Part shown: positions 38,247 through 47,426 of the stretch, piece after piece
Numbering within the stretch: the first letter of the stretch is position 1
How the letters are laid out: each line of letters starts with the position of its first letter
From: Phycisphaera sp.
GTDB lineage: Bacteria; Planctomycetota; Phycisphaerae; Phycisphaerales; UBA1924
Direction of reading: 5' to 3'
Assembly: GCA_003712165.1 (NCBI GenBank)
Contig: RHLH01000001.1
Span: 744,001 to 808,000 of the forward strand
Length of the DNA stretch: 64,000 nt
Made by a program: the position numbers and the translations under genes
The notes under the pieces: generated by a model
Seen by the model: the letters and a program-made list of their open reading frames with translations, nothing else
The model's database searches: none
What the model was told of the DNA's origin: nothing

Positions 38247-39458
38247 ATGAAGAACAGGCGTGAGTTTCTCGTACATGCGGCAGGCGGTCTGGCGGCGGCG
38301 GCGGTGCTGCCCGAACTCGGGTTCGTCAGGCTCCCCGATCGCTCGGCAGGTCTCCGCGTTGGGGTCATCGGCGCGGGCCGACAGGGCCGAACGATTCTGG
38401 GTGAGCTTACCAAGCTCGATGGCGCCGAGGTCGCGGCGGTCTGCGATATCGACGAACGCCGGATGCAGTCGGGCTTGCGCCGCTCGTCCGGCGCCGAGGG
38501 CTTCCAGTCCGTTACCGAGATGCTGAGCTCGGGCAAGGTCGACGCGGTCGCGATCGCGACACCGACGCAGACCCACGCGGATGTCGCGAAGGAATGCATC
38601 GACGCCGGTGTGCACACGTACATCGACGGGCCGCTCTGCAACACGAGCGAGAAGTGCCAGGAGATCGTGACCGCGGCGCGCGGCGCCAAGGGCGTTGTCG
38701 CATCGGGTCTGCAGGGCCGGAGCAACCCGGTCTACAAGCTCGCACGCACGTTCTTCAGGTCTGACTCCGTGCGCGATCTCGTCGGCATGCGCGCTCAGCA
38801 CTGCCAGAAGACGTCGTGGCGCACGCCTGCCAGCGACCCGGCTCGCGAGAAGGCGCTCAACTGGAGGCTCGACCCGGAAGTCACGCTCGGGCTCGCCGGC
38901 GAGTGGGGGACGCAGCAGTTCGATGTGTTCCACTGGTACACGGGCCGATACCCCGTCAAGGTCACGGGCTCGGGCACGATCCGCCTGCACGACGACGGCA
39001 GAGAGATCGCCGACACCGTGGCGTGCACGCTGACGTACGAAGACGGCGCGACAATTCAGTACGAAGCCACGCTCGCCAATTCATACGAGGGCACGTACGA
39101 GCTGCTCCGCGGCACGAACGCGGCGATCAAGCTGGGCTGGAGCCACGGCTGGATGTTCAAGGAAGCCGACGCGCCGACACAGGGCTGGGAGGTCTACGCC
39201 AACCGCCAGCAGTTCCACAACGACGAGGGCATCACGCTCATCGCCGACGCGACCAAGCTCGCAAGCCAAGGCAAGCTGAAGGAGGGCATCGGTCTACCCA
39301 ACCCCGCGTTGTACTACACGCTCGCGGACTTCGTAGCCGCGGCAACGAACGGTGAGGCCCCGGCGTGCTCGGTCGAAGAAGCAGCGCGCGCAACCGCGGT
39401 CGGCATCGCGGCGCACCAGGCGGTCGTGTCTGGTCAAGAGCAGTCCATTAGCGTCTGA
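38247..39458 (+). CDS. Exported Gfo/Idh/MocA-family protein with altered EKP motif
   Basis: The 403-residue protein starts MKNRREFLVHAAGGLAAAAV, a Tat-type signal. Rossmann loop VGVIGAGRQGRT at about residue 38. Where relatives have EKP, this one reads YIDGPLCNTSEK (about 130-141): the lysine that binds cofactor and substrate is a glycine. The rest of the fold is complete, with WGTQQFDVFHWY near 230. It may be a catalytically different or non-oxidoreductase member. It is 7 bp after apbE and 12 bp before the haem protein. Confidence 0.88.
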   Translation: MKNRREFLVHAAGGLAAAAVLPELGFVRLPDRSAGLRVGVIGAGRQGRTILGELTKLDGAEVAAVCDIDERRMQSGLRRSSGAEGFQSVTEMLSSGKVDAVAIATPTQTHADVAKECIDAGVHTYIDGPLCNTSEKCQEIVTAARGAKGVVASGLQGRSNPVYKLARTFFRSDSVRDLVGMRAQHCQKTSWRTPASDPAREKALNWRLDPEVTLGLAGEWGTQQFDVFHWYTGRYPVKVTGSGTIRLHDDGREIADTVACTLTYEDGATIQYEATLANSYEGTYELLRGTNAAIKLGWSHGWMFKEADAPTQGWEVYANRQQFHNDEGITLIADATKLASQGKLKEGIGLPNPALYYTLADFVAAATNGEAPACSVEEAARATAVGIAAHQAVVSGQEQSISV

Positions 39459-39470
39459 TTCATCTGAATC

Positions 39471-40277
39471 ATGGAGACGAACGTGACGACATCGACACAC
39501 GCATGGCCCAGACTCCGCTCGCTCGGGCTGCTCTCGCGCATCGGGCTCGTTTTTATGGTCCTCACGCTGCTGGGCGGTTACATCATCAGCGGCATCTTCC
39601 TGCAGTGGGAGTACGAGAACCGCGATGAGCGTGAGGGCCTGACGATGACGGACATCGTCGGCGCGTACCACGGCGTCAGTTCGCCCTCGCCTTTACTCGA
39701 TGCGATCGAGTCCGGTCACCCCGAAGACCTGCCAGACCCGGAGCGCCAGGCGCTGATTGACTGGCTCCAGGGAGACGACCTCAACCAGAATTACGACAAC
39801 TTCGATCTGGGCGACATGGCGCCCGCGGAGATCATCGCGTTCTCGTGCCTCGACTGTCACGCACGGGGCGCCGAGCAGGGCGAGGGTATCGGCGACGAGG
39901 TGCCGCTCGAGTACTGGGACGACATCCAGCCCATCGCGTTCAGCCGGGACGTCCAGCCCAAGAACACGCGGATCGTCGCGCTCTCGACGCACGTGCACGC
40001 TCCGAGCCTCTCGATGGTGCTCATCATGGTGACGCTGCTCTGCTCGATGACGCGCTGGCCAGGCGTGCTGACAGGCGTCATCGCATCGGCGGGCGGCATC
40101 GGGATCTTCTTCGACATCGCAGGCCAGTGGCTCGCGAGGCTTGATCCGCTCTGGGCGTACGCGATCGTCGCCGGCGGCTTCGCGTCTTCCGTCGGTGTGG
40201 GTTTGCTCGGCGCGCTCGTGATTCTGGATATGATCCTGCCGAGCGGGAAACCAAGGCCTGAGTCAGCTGACTCCTGA
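39471..40277 (+). CDS. Membrane protein with one c-type haem motif
   Basis: The 268-residue protein has one membrane helix at about 22-46, an outside loop of some 130 residues with a single CLDCH haem-c site (about 126-130), then three further helices (about 182-200, 203-222, 228-255). Last gene of the Gfo/Idh-apbE-Gfo/Idh operon, 12 bp after its neighbour. An electron acceptor role for a periplasmic sugar oxidoreductase fits, since some glucoside 3-dehydrogenases use a cytochrome c partner. I do not recognise the family. Confidence 0.75.
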   Translation: METNVTTSTHAWPRLRSLGLLSRIGLVFMVLTLLGGYIISGIFLQWEYENRDEREGLTMTDIVGAYHGVSSPSPLLDAIESGHPEDLPDPERQALIDWLQGDDLNQNYDNFDLGDMAPAEIIAFSCLDCHARGAEQGEGIGDEVPLEYWDDIQPIAFSRDVQPKNTRIVALSTHVHAPSLSMVLIMVTLLCSMTRWPGVLTGVIASAGGIGIFFDIAGQWLARLDPLWAYAIVAGGFASSVGVGLLGALVILDMILPSGKPRPESADS

Positions 40278-40278
40278 G

Positions 40279-40743
40279 CTAAAAGCAGTCCTCGCCGGGC
40301 AGGTTTGCGGACTGCTTGATCCAGTCAACGAACTGTTGTTCATCGAGCACTTGGTTCTCGAAGATGTGAAAGTATCTGACGTCCTTGTGCTTCGACTCGA
40401 CCGGTGGCAAGGGGTCGAGTGAAGAGCCGTTGAAAAAGTTGACTTTGATGTACCGCGTGCAGCACGAGTAGGCCATGAACCAGCCGTTGCCTTCGATGCC
40501 GTAAAAGGGTGTGTTCCAACGCACGGCTTTCTGCACACCCGGCGCGTGCTCGACGATCAGGCGATCGATCTTCCCGCCCATCGCGCTCTTCCAGCCAGGC
40601 ATCGCTCTGATGTACGCCTGTACCGGTGCGTTGCCGTCGCCCTTTGGAATCTGAGGATTACCACCAGTCAGCAGCTTGGTTTCGGCTTTGGTTCTTTGGG
40701 GCGAAGCCTCTATGCTTTCTCTTTTCGCCGACTTCCTTGCCAT
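40279..40743 (-). CDS. DUF1801 (YdhG-like) protein
   Basis: The 154-residue protein has the DUF1801 core: VQAYIRAMPGW, then IDRLIVEHAPGVQKAVRWNTPFYG (residues about 60-83), and KVNFFNGSSLDP. The N-terminus is a short basic tail (MARKSAKRES). The family is small, soluble and without a proven function. It is convergent with the haem-protein gene (one base between stops) and 33 bp downstream of the exported TIM-barrel gene. Confidence 0.8.
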   Translation of the reverse strand: MARKSAKRESIEASPQRTKAETKLLTGGNPQIPKGDGNAPVQAYIRAMPGWKSAMGGKIDRLIVEHAPGVQKAVRWNTPFYGIEGNGWFMAYSCCTRYIKVNFFNGSSLDPLPPVESKHKDVRYFHIFENQVLDEQQFVDWIKQSANLPGEDCF

Positions 40744-40776
40744 GAATGGAACTCCGAAGCTGACAGAACCGGCGCA

Positions 40777-41739
40777 CTAAGCCTGCTTCATGATCTTCTC
40801 AAGCAGCGCCTTGGTCAGCCTGGATCCCTCACGGGGCGTGTGCTTATCGCCTTCGTACTCAACCCCGATCCAGCTTCTGTACCCCGCGTCGTGCACGATC
40901 TTGAGCATCTTGTAGAAATCCGTGCGGACCTCGTCGCCTTCTTCGTTGAACTCGTGGCTCTTGGCGCTGATGGCTTTGGCGTACGGCATCATCTCGCGCA
41001 CGCCCTTGTATCGGTCGTACCACGCCTCCGGGTCGTCGGCCTTGCTCCAGTCGAAGCAGAAGTTTCCGAAATCGGGCAGCGTGCCGCAGGTCGGTTTGTT
41101 GACCATCTCCATGACACCCGAGAGCCACTCGCCGTTTGAGCTGAGCCCGCCGTGGTTCTCGACGATGACGTTGAGCCCGTAGGGCTGGGCCTTGTCGGTC
41201 AGCCTGCTCAGGCCGTCTGCCGCGAGCTTCTGCTGTTCCTCGTAGCTGCCAGCGCTGGCGGCGTTCACACGGATCGAGTGGCATCCGAGCCTCTTGGCTG
41301 CTTCGAGCCACTTGATGTGATTCTCGATCGCGGCAGTCCGTTTCTTCTCGTCGGGGTCACCGAGGTTGCCCTCGCCGTCGCACATGATCAGCAGCTGGAC
41401 GAGCCCGTGGTCCTTGGCGCGGGTGTCCATCTCGGTCAGGTACTTCTCGTCGAGTGCTTTGTCCTTGAAGAAGCCGTTGACGTACTCGATGGCCTTAAAG
41501 CCCATATCGTGCGCTTCTTGCGCGAAATCGAGGTTGTCGATCTCCCCCGCGTAGAAGAGTTTGTGAAGCGACCACTGGGCAAGTGAGATCTTGACCTCCG
41601 GTGACCTTTCTGAGAGACCCGAGAGTGCCGACGCGGTGCCTGTTATAGAGAGTGCTCCCATCGCTGCACCTGCTGCCAGAACCCGGCGCCGAGAGAAGGA
41701 GTAGGTATCGATGGAGTTGTCTGGTGTCAGCTGCGTCAT
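40777..41739 (-). CDS. Tat-exported sugar isomerase/epimerase-like TIM barrel
   Basis: The 320-residue protein has a Tat signal ([19 protein letters not shown], cleavage near TASA) and a hydroxypyruvate-isomerase-like barrel. Metal ligands are suggested by VIVENHGG (Glu), LPDFGNFCF (Asp), AKSHEF (His) and GVEYEG (Glu). Export of a sugar isomerase is unusual outside planctomycetes. Related barrels act on 3-keto-glycosides, so it could process the products of the exported Gfo/Idh enzymes. Confidence 0.88.
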   Translation of the reverse strand: MTQLTPDNSIDTYSFSRRRVLAAGAAMGALSITGTASALSGLSERSPEVKISLAQWSLHKLFYAGEIDNLDFAQEAHDMGFKAIEYVNGFFKDKALDEKYLTEMDTRAKDHGLVQLLIMCDGEGNLGDPDEKKRTAAIENHIKWLEAAKRLGCHSIRVNAASAGSYEEQQKLAADGLSRLTDKAQPYGLNVIVENHGGLSSNGEWLSGVMEMVNKPTCGTLPDFGNFCFDWSKADDPEAWYDRYKGVREMMPYAKAISAKSHEFNEEGDEVRTDFYKMLKIVHDAGYRSWIGVEYEGDKHTPREGSRLTKALLEKIMKQA

Positions 41740-41931
41740 TGCTGGGGCTCCTGGTTTGTCTGGAACATATGTTGTGCCAAGCGAGTATGACGGATAAGGC
41801 CCCTTGGTGCCAGCGGCTCGCCCGGATGTGGATTGTGAGAATTAGGCGAGGAGAGCGGCTTTCGCCGGGTTCTCGCCTACAGTCCAGACCGGCCGGGAGA
41901 TCGGCCCGAGGGAGCGAAAGGGAACGCACGG

Positions 41932-44900
41932 ATGATCGTTCTGCACAGTGTCTGGACCGAGGGGCAGCTGCATTTCTGGGCCGAGAGCGCCCGCGGCGCG
42001 GCTTCGTACGTCACCCCAGTCGAGGACATCGACGTCAGCGCCGACGACGAGGCGTTCGATCCGTCTGAACTGGCTGAGACCGAAGACGACTTGCCCGGCG
42101 ATGACACCGAGGGCGGGGTCGCGGTCGAGGTACAGATCGAGACGAAGCTCGCCGACCACCCGTTCGCGGTTCCCTCAAGCGAGCTGCTCGATGCACTCGA
42201 GCCGTTCCTGAAACACGAGCCCGCCGAGGGCAAGCTCGAGCTGCGACTGCCTTCACAGGAGAGCAAAGCGCTTCCTTCAGCGAGGCTTGCACACGCATCG
42301 GGCATCGCGCTTGCCGATCGCGGCGCCAATGGGCTCGGTCTCTTTGCGGTTGAGTCGGTGGTCGTTGACCCAGAGCACGCACCATTCGTTCTTGAACGGA
42401 TCGAGGAGCACGCCTCGAACACGACGGGCGATGACGGTCTGCTGGTCGGTCGCGCGGTTGATTACCTCTCGCTCGTCGGGCGTTTCTCGCGCAGGCTGAT
42501 GGCGCAGCAGCGTTTCGTGCCTGCGCTGAGGCAGAGTGCTTCTGGTGAACTCGACGGCGCCTGGCAGGCGTGGTTCGCCGACGAGCAGTCTGCGGAAGAT
42601 GCGACGATCCTGATCGCCGCGATGCCCCCGGCCGTCCGCGCGGTCGTCGACGGGCGCGAGCACGACCCCGCTGGGATTTTCGATGACATGGTGACGGGGA
42701 TGGTCGACGCGGGGTGCCGAAGGGCGCTCATCGCAGACGACCTGCCCGAGGTGATCGAAGGGCGCGACACGAGCGACCCGAGCGTGTCATGGCTCTCAGG
42801 GCTGCTCGGCTCTGTGCACGGCGTCGAGCCCGCTGACCGACGCGCGATGATCAAGGACGTCCGTTCATGGATCGGTCGTCTCGAAGACCGCGGCTCGAGC
42901 ACGGAGTGGAGGCTCTGCCTCAGGCTCAACGAGCCGATCATGCTCCAGGCGGTCGATGAGGACGCGGACGAGATGCGGCCCCAGATCATCGAGCCCGCCG
43001 ACGCGACTTGGTCGCTCAGCTTCCACCTGCAGCCGATCGGCGCCGAGGAAGTGCTGGTCGACGCCGCGGATATCTGGCTGCTCTCGAGCGAATCGGTCAC
43101 GATCGAAGGCCGGCGCATCGACAGTCCTCAGGAACTGCTGCTGGCAGAGCTCGGCCGAGCGAGCAGGCTCTACAAGCCCCTCGAACGCGCGCTCGACGAG
43201 TCAGAGCCGGTCGATGTCGAGCTCAAGACGACCGAGGCGTACGAGTTCCTACGCGAGATCAGGCCGCTGCTGCGCGAGCAGGGGTTCGGTGTCATCGAGC
43301 CGGGCTGGTTCGGTTCCACGACGTCGAGACTCGGCGCGAAGCTGATGCTGGACTCGGATCCGATGGAGGATCCGCTCGACCCGGCCAATGCGCCGACGGT
43401 CGCGGGCGCTTCGCAGCTCGGACTCGATGCACTTGTCGGGTACCAGTGGCAGATCGCGGTGGGCGATGTCACGCTCACGCTCAAGGAGTTCGAGGAGCTC
43501 GCCGAGCGGAAGACGCCGCTCGTGCAGATCAACGGTAAGTGGGTGGAGATCAGGCCCGAGGACGTCGAGGCCGCGATCAAGTTCATCCGCGAGAACCCGG
43601 GCGGCGAGATGAGCGTGGGCGAAGCGATCCGGATGGCATTCGGCGCCGACGCACGCACGAGCGGGCTTCACGTCACGGGACTGGAGACTACAGGTTGGCT
43701 CGCGGATGTGTTCGGCGGGTCCGCGGCGGGCGAGGCGCTGCCTGTGCTCAACCAGCCGACGGATTTCCAGGGCACGCTTCGGCCTTACCAGCTGCGCGGG
43801 TACTCGTGGCTCAGCTTCCTCGAGCGGTTCGGATTCGGCGCGTGTCTCGCTGACGACATGGGTCTCGGCAAGACGATCCAGCTGCTTGCGATCCTCTCGG
43901 GCGAACGCGAGGAGGCCGATGCGAAGGGCACGCGCGACCAGATCCTGCCGACGCTGCTTGTCGTCCCGACCTCGGTCGTGGGCAACTGGGTGCGAGAGAC
44001 CGAGCGGTTCTGCCCGCACCTGGACGCGATGATCCATCACGGCCCGGCGCGCCTGACCGGCACCGAGTTCCTCAAGCGAGCAGCCAAGGCTGACCTCGTC
44101 GTGACGACCTACGCGCTCGCGAACCGAGACCAGGACATCCTCACGGTGATGCAATGGGGGCGCCTGGTGCTCGACGAAGCCCAGTTCATCAAGAACCCCG
44201 CGGCGAAGCAGGCGCAGGCGGTCAGGCAGATCAACGCCAAGTCACGCATCGCCCTCACCGGTACGCCCGTCGAGAACAGACTGAGCGAGCTCTGGTCGAT
44301 CATGGACTTCCTGAACCCGGGCTACCTCGGTTCGCCAGGCACGTTTCGCAAGAAGTTCGCGGTGCCGATCGAGAAGTACCGCGATGACGCCAAGAGCATG
44401 CAGCTTCGGTCGCTGGTGAGGCCGTTTGTTCTGCGCAGGCTCAAGTCCGACCCGAAGGTCGTGGGGGATCTGCCGCCCAAGGTCGAGAGCCGCGAGTACT
44501 GCCATCTGACCAACGAGCAGGCGGAGCTCTACGAGCAGACGGTCAAGAAGATGCTCTCAGACGTGGACGCGACCGAGGGCATCAAGCGTCGCGGCATCGT
44601 GCTCTCGGCGCTCGTCAAGCTCAAGCAGATCTGCAACCATCCGGCACAGGCGCTCAAGGAGCACGTCAAGGGCTCGACCACGCCTCCCTCGCCGGCGCGA
44701 TCTGGCAAGACGACGCGTCTCATCGAGATGCTGGACGAGATCATGGCCGCGGGCGATCAGGCTCTGATCTTCAGCCAGTTCCGTCAGATGGGGCACTTGC
44801 TGGCGACGACATTGCGACACTCGCTCGATCGCGAGGTCCTGTTCCTGCACGGCGGCACACCTCGCCTGCAGCGTCAGAAGCTCGTGGACGAGTTCCAGAA

Positions 44901-45246
44901 AGCCGACGGCTCGGCGCCGATCATGCTCGTCAGTCTCCGTGCGGGTGGTGTCGGCCTGAACCTGACCGCCGCGAACCACGTGTTCCACTTCGACCGCTGG
45001 TGGAACCCCGCCGTGGAGAATCAGGCGACCGACCGTGCGTACCGCATCGGCCAGACGCGAACGGTTCAGGTCCACAAGTTCGTCTGTCGAGGCACGCTCG
45101 AGGAGCGGATCGACGAGATGCTCGAAACCAAGAGCCAACTCGCCGAGCAGATCGTGGGCTCGGGCGAGCAGTGGTTGACCGAACTCGATACCGACGCGCT
45201 GCGTGACCTGCTGACGCTGCGGAGCGACGCGGTGGGCGAGTACTGA
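41932..45246 (+). CDS. SNF2/SWI2-family helicase-like ATPase
   Basis: The 1104-residue protein has an N-terminal region of about 600 residues that resembles the non-catalytic part of bacterial SNF2 proteins, then the ATPase: LADDMGLGKTIQLL (Walker A, about 636-649), VVTTYALA, LVLDEAQFIKNP (DEAQ, about 746-757), LTGTPVENRLSELWS, and in the C-terminal lobe FLHGGTPRLQRQKLVDEF, VSLRAGGVGLNLT and DRWWNPAVENQATDRAYRIG. It probably remodels nucleoprotein or RNA polymerase complexes. A SWIM-domain gene, its usual partner, lies 930 bp downstream on the same strand beyond a sulfotransferase gene. Confidence 0.94.
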   Translation: MIVLHSVWTEGQLHFWAESARGAASYVTPVEDIDVSADDEAFDPSELAETEDDLPGDDTEGGVAVEVQIETKLADHPFAVPSSELLDALEPFLKHEPAEGKLELRLPSQESKALPSARLAHASGIALADRGANGLGLFAVESVVVDPEHAPFVLERIEEHASNTTGDDGLLVGRAVDYLSLVGRFSRRLMAQQRFVPALRQSASGELDGAWQAWFADEQSAEDATILIAAMPPAVRAVVDGREHDPAGIFDDMVTGMVDAGCRRALIADDLPEVIEGRDTSDPSVSWLSGLLGSVHGVEPADRRAMIKDVRSWIGRLEDRGSSTEWRLCLRLNEPIMLQAVDEDADEMRPQIIEPADATWSLSFHLQPIGAEEVLVDAADIWLLSSESVTIEGRRIDSPQELLLAELGRASRLYKPLERALDESEPVDVELKTTEAYEFLREIRPLLREQGFGVIEPGWFGSTTSRLGAKLMLDSDPMEDPLDPANAPTVAGASQLGLDALVGYQWQIAVGDVTLTLKEFEELAERKTPLVQINGKWVEIRPEDVEAAIKFIRENPGGEMSVGEAIRMAFGADARTSGLHVTGLETTGWLADVFGGSAAGEALPVLNQPTDFQGTLRPYQLRGYSWLSFLERFGFGACLADDMGLGKTIQLLAILSGEREEADAKGTRDQILPTLLVVPTSVVGNWVRETERFCPHLDAMIHHGPARLTGTEFLKRAAKADLVVTTYALANRDQDILTVMQWGRLVLDEAQFIKNPAAKQAQAVRQINAKSRIALTGTPVENRLSELWSIMDFLNPGYLGSPGTFRKKFAVPIEKYRDDAKSMQLRSLVRPFVLRRLKSDPKVVGDLPPKVESREYCHLTNEQAELYEQTVKKMLSDVDATEGIKRRGIVLSALVKLKQICNHPAQALKEHVKGSTTPPSPARSGKTTRLIEMLDEIMAAGDQALIFSQFRQMGHLLATTLRHSLDREVLFLHGGTPRLQRQKLVDEFQKADGSAPIMLVSLRAGGVGLNLTAANHVFHFDRWWNPAVENQATDRAYRIGQTRTVQVHKFVCRGTLEERIDEMLETKSQLAEQIVGSGEQWLTELDTDALRDLLTLRSDAVGEY

Positions 45247-45249
45247 TAT

Positions 45250-46022
45250 CTAGTTGGCGATTGATTTACGCTGGTGCCAAGGGATGTCAAAGCCAAGCTG
45301 AGCCATGGATTCACCGCATATATTCTCAAAAATAGCTTTTTTTTTGAATCGAACCACGCCCTCCATGGGGTTGCGGTGCCATGATTGCTGGGGTGGTAAG
45401 TGTTTAGGCTGAGATGCTCTGAAACTACATCACTTGCCTCAAGGCCGCAGAAAGCCATGACTCGTTTGCACACTTGGTCGGTTTCGTTTACAAGATCGTC
45501 ATACTTGACGGGGAGGGCGTGTTCTTGCTGGCAGGCCCATTTGTACATTTTGGCAGCGTTTGTCCATACCTTGCATTGCACTTCAAATGGCTGGAACCCA
45601 AGATGCTCGTGCTTCAATCGCGACGCGATGACATCAACACCGTTTCGATATAAACACAATACCTTTGTATTAGGCCAGATATCTATGAGGTACGACGCGA
45701 GTTTGGGAGTCAGGCCTGTGAATATCAGTATGCCGTCCCCATCAGGATGGATGACTTCGGCGGGATAAACAAGATCGAGAATTAGCCTTTGGAATAGCGC
45801 ATCGTGTTGTTCGTCTGTCACCTGCATCGAATAGCGACGGCTCTGAGCAGTTTTGTTTCGTAATGCTGCGTCAAGAATGTCGTACACAACGTTGTGCTCG
45901 TGGCCTGTACTAATGAGCTTTGGGTGCTGTGTCAGAGCCTTACGGAAAGCAGTGGTGCCGCTACGACCAATCCCAGTGAGAACAATCAGAGGTATGTCTT
46001 GGTACTTGTGGGAGCAGCTCAT
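45250..46022 (-). CDS. Sulfotransferase with A9 tract; C-terminus needs a +1 frameshift
   Basis: PAPS-type sulfotransferase with the 5'-phosphosulfate loop GIGRSGTTAFRKAL (18-31) and LCLYRNGVDVIASR (3'-phosphate region, 122-135). At residues 226-229 (DSKK) the gene runs through nine A (45337-45345). Read straight on, the frame continues to 45066 with a Ser/Arg-rich tail antisense to the SNF2 gene. Adding one A gives a tail AIFENICGESMAQLGFD that looks like a normal sulfotransferase end and stops at TAG 45250-45252. The gene is AT-richer than its surroundings, which suggests transfer. It could be a sequencing slip, transcript slippage, or a broken gene. Confidence 0.82.
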
Positions 46023-46177
46023 GTTGCTGGTAGCGGCGGATTACACGCTAGAATTGGAATGATTCGTAAATGCCCGCTGGACATCAGCGGCTTTGGAGCC
46101 AACCGTTACCTCTGGCAGAGACGGCAATCGGGCCCCACGGGATGGGGCACCAATGAGGGATGGAGACCCGGTCGAAG

Positions 46178-47134
46178 ATGCAGTCGCCTCACTTTCCAAA
46201 GAAGCCCGTTGAGAAGACCAAGAACCCGCGCCGTGTTCGCGCGGGGGTGAAGATCCCTTCGAACGAGCGCGCCGCCGAGAGCTGGGCTGGCCAGCGCTGG
46301 CTTCGACTGATTGAGGCCGGGGCCTCGCAGGAGGCGCAGGTCGAGGGGCTCGAGTATGCCAAGCTGGGGCAGACGCGATCCGTCAAGATCGAGCCCGGCA
46401 AGGTGAGCGCTCTGGTCCAGGGCCGGATGCCCAGGGCGTACCGCGTGACGATCGAACTCGAGTCGTTCAGCCGCGAGCAGTGGGACAAGATTATCCAGGA
46501 GATGGCGGGCCAGGCCCGGTACTCGGCGAAGCTGCTGGCGGGTGAGTTGCCCACGACGATCGAGGAACTCTTCGCCCCATTCGGGCTGCACCTGTTCCCC
46601 GTTGAGCCGACCGACATCAAGACAGACTGCAACTGCGACGAGCCCCGCGAGGAGGGCTCGACGTGGTGCAAGCACTCGGCGTGCGTCGCGATGATCGTCG
46701 CCGACAAGCTCGCCGAGGACCCGTGGACGATCTTCTCGCTCAGGGGCATCGATCGGGACGACCTCGTCGAGCAGCTCAAGCACCTGCGGCTGCTGCCCGG
46801 CTCGGGCGACGGTTCTGCTCCGGTCTACTCACCCCACATCGAGTCGATCGAGACCATGGCCCCCAAGCCGCTCGAGGAGTGCCTGGACCACTTCTGGGAC
46901 CCTTCATCCGGGCTCGAACACCTCCACCTGACCCCCGAGAAGCCGGCGGTCAGCCATCCGCTGCTTCGCCGGCTCGGCCAGAGTCCCTTCGAGGGCAGCA
47001 AATTCCCGCTCGTGGGGCTTTTGGCGACCTGCTACGACGTGGTCAGCGAGCAGGTCCTCACCGATGAGCAGGGGCCTGAGGATGGGGCAGGCGAAACTCC
47101 CGAAGAGGGCTTCGAGGACGAGTCGGGTCTTTGA
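46178..47134 (+). CDS. SWIM zinc-finger protein
   Basis: The 318-residue protein has the SWIM zinc site CNC...WCKHSAC (about 149-167), preceded by the typical bacterial SWIM domain (GQTRSVKIEPGKVSALVQG, then RYSAKLLAGELP). The basic N-terminus and acidic C-terminal tail (PEDGAGETPEEGFEDES) frame the domain. SWIM proteins sit next to SNF2 ATPases in many bacteria and probably bind DNA or protein for them. The ATG at 46160 is an alternative start, 6 residues longer. Confidence 0.88.
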   Translation: MQSPHFPKKPVEKTKNPRRVRAGVKIPSNERAAESWAGQRWLRLIEAGASQEAQVEGLEYAKLGQTRSVKIEPGKVSALVQGRMPRAYRVTIELESFSREQWDKIIQEMAGQARYSAKLLAGELPTTIEELFAPFGLHLFPVEPTDIKTDCNCDEPREEGSTWCKHSACVAMIVADKLAEDPWTIFSLRGIDRDDLVEQLKHLRLLPGSGDGSAPVYSPHIESIETMAPKPLEECLDHFWDPSSGLEHLHLTPEKPAVSHPLLRRLGQSPFEGSKFPLVGLLATCYDVVSEQVLTDEQGPEDGAGETPEEGFEDESGL

Positions 47135-47159
47135 CTCCGGCCCCGCCAGGCCCAATAGT
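47131..47159 (+). promoter_or_regulatory. Candidate promoter for the RNA upstream of tRNA-Gln
   Basis: TTGACT (47131-47136), a 17-bp spacer, AATAGT (47154-47159). It overlaps the SWIM stop codon. Predicted start near 47166, just before the hairpin series. Confidence 0.45.
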
Positions 47160-47165
47160 TTGCAG

Positions 47166-47400
47166 TCCGAACGAGCCGACCGCGATGAGGCATGATGCCA
47201 AGGCGCGGTCATGGGTCCGGGCCGGGTAAGAAGGGGTTTGAGCCCTTCTCGCTGCGGTAGGTCCGGGTCCAGCTCCGGCGTGCGTTTGTAGGCACGCCCA
47301 GTCCGCGGCCGGCGCCTCAGAGGGAGGCCTGTCGGTTGCGATCCGATAGGCCGCGCGGGTCGATGATCCGTGCCCAACGAGAAGGAGCCCGGCCGCGAAG
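47166..47400 (+). ncRNA. Candidate structured non-coding RNA of unknown class
   Basis: The gap between the SWIM gene and tRNA-Gln has no credible gene but a dense set of stems: GACCGCG/CGCGGTC (47178-47210, with inner GGCA/TGCC), AGAAGGG/CCCTTCT (47229-47249), GGCGTGC/GCACGCC (47277-47298), a 10-bp GGCCTGTCGG/CCGATAGGCC (47326-47352), a 9-bp stem next to it (47353-47373), and a long-range closure GGCCGGG (47220-47226) with CCCGGCC (47388-47394). Hallmarks of RNase P RNA, tmRNA, SRP RNA and common riboswitches were not found. It may be an independent RNA or a tRNA precursor leader. Confidence 0.4.
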
Positions 47401-47426
47401 GTCGATTCAATTCAGCGATCCGATCT

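Noticed and set aside
45066..45249. Sulfotransferase C-terminal tail running into the antisense strand of the SNF2 gene
   Set aside because: The tail is low-complexity and antisense; a one-base slip at the A9 tract explains it better (see finding).
47166..47400. Known RNA classes (RNase P RNA, tmRNA, SRP RNA, common riboswitches) for the structured gap
   Set aside because: Hallmark conserved bases such as the P4 strand of RNase P, the GGAAG SRP loop or the tmRNA 3' end were not found by eye.
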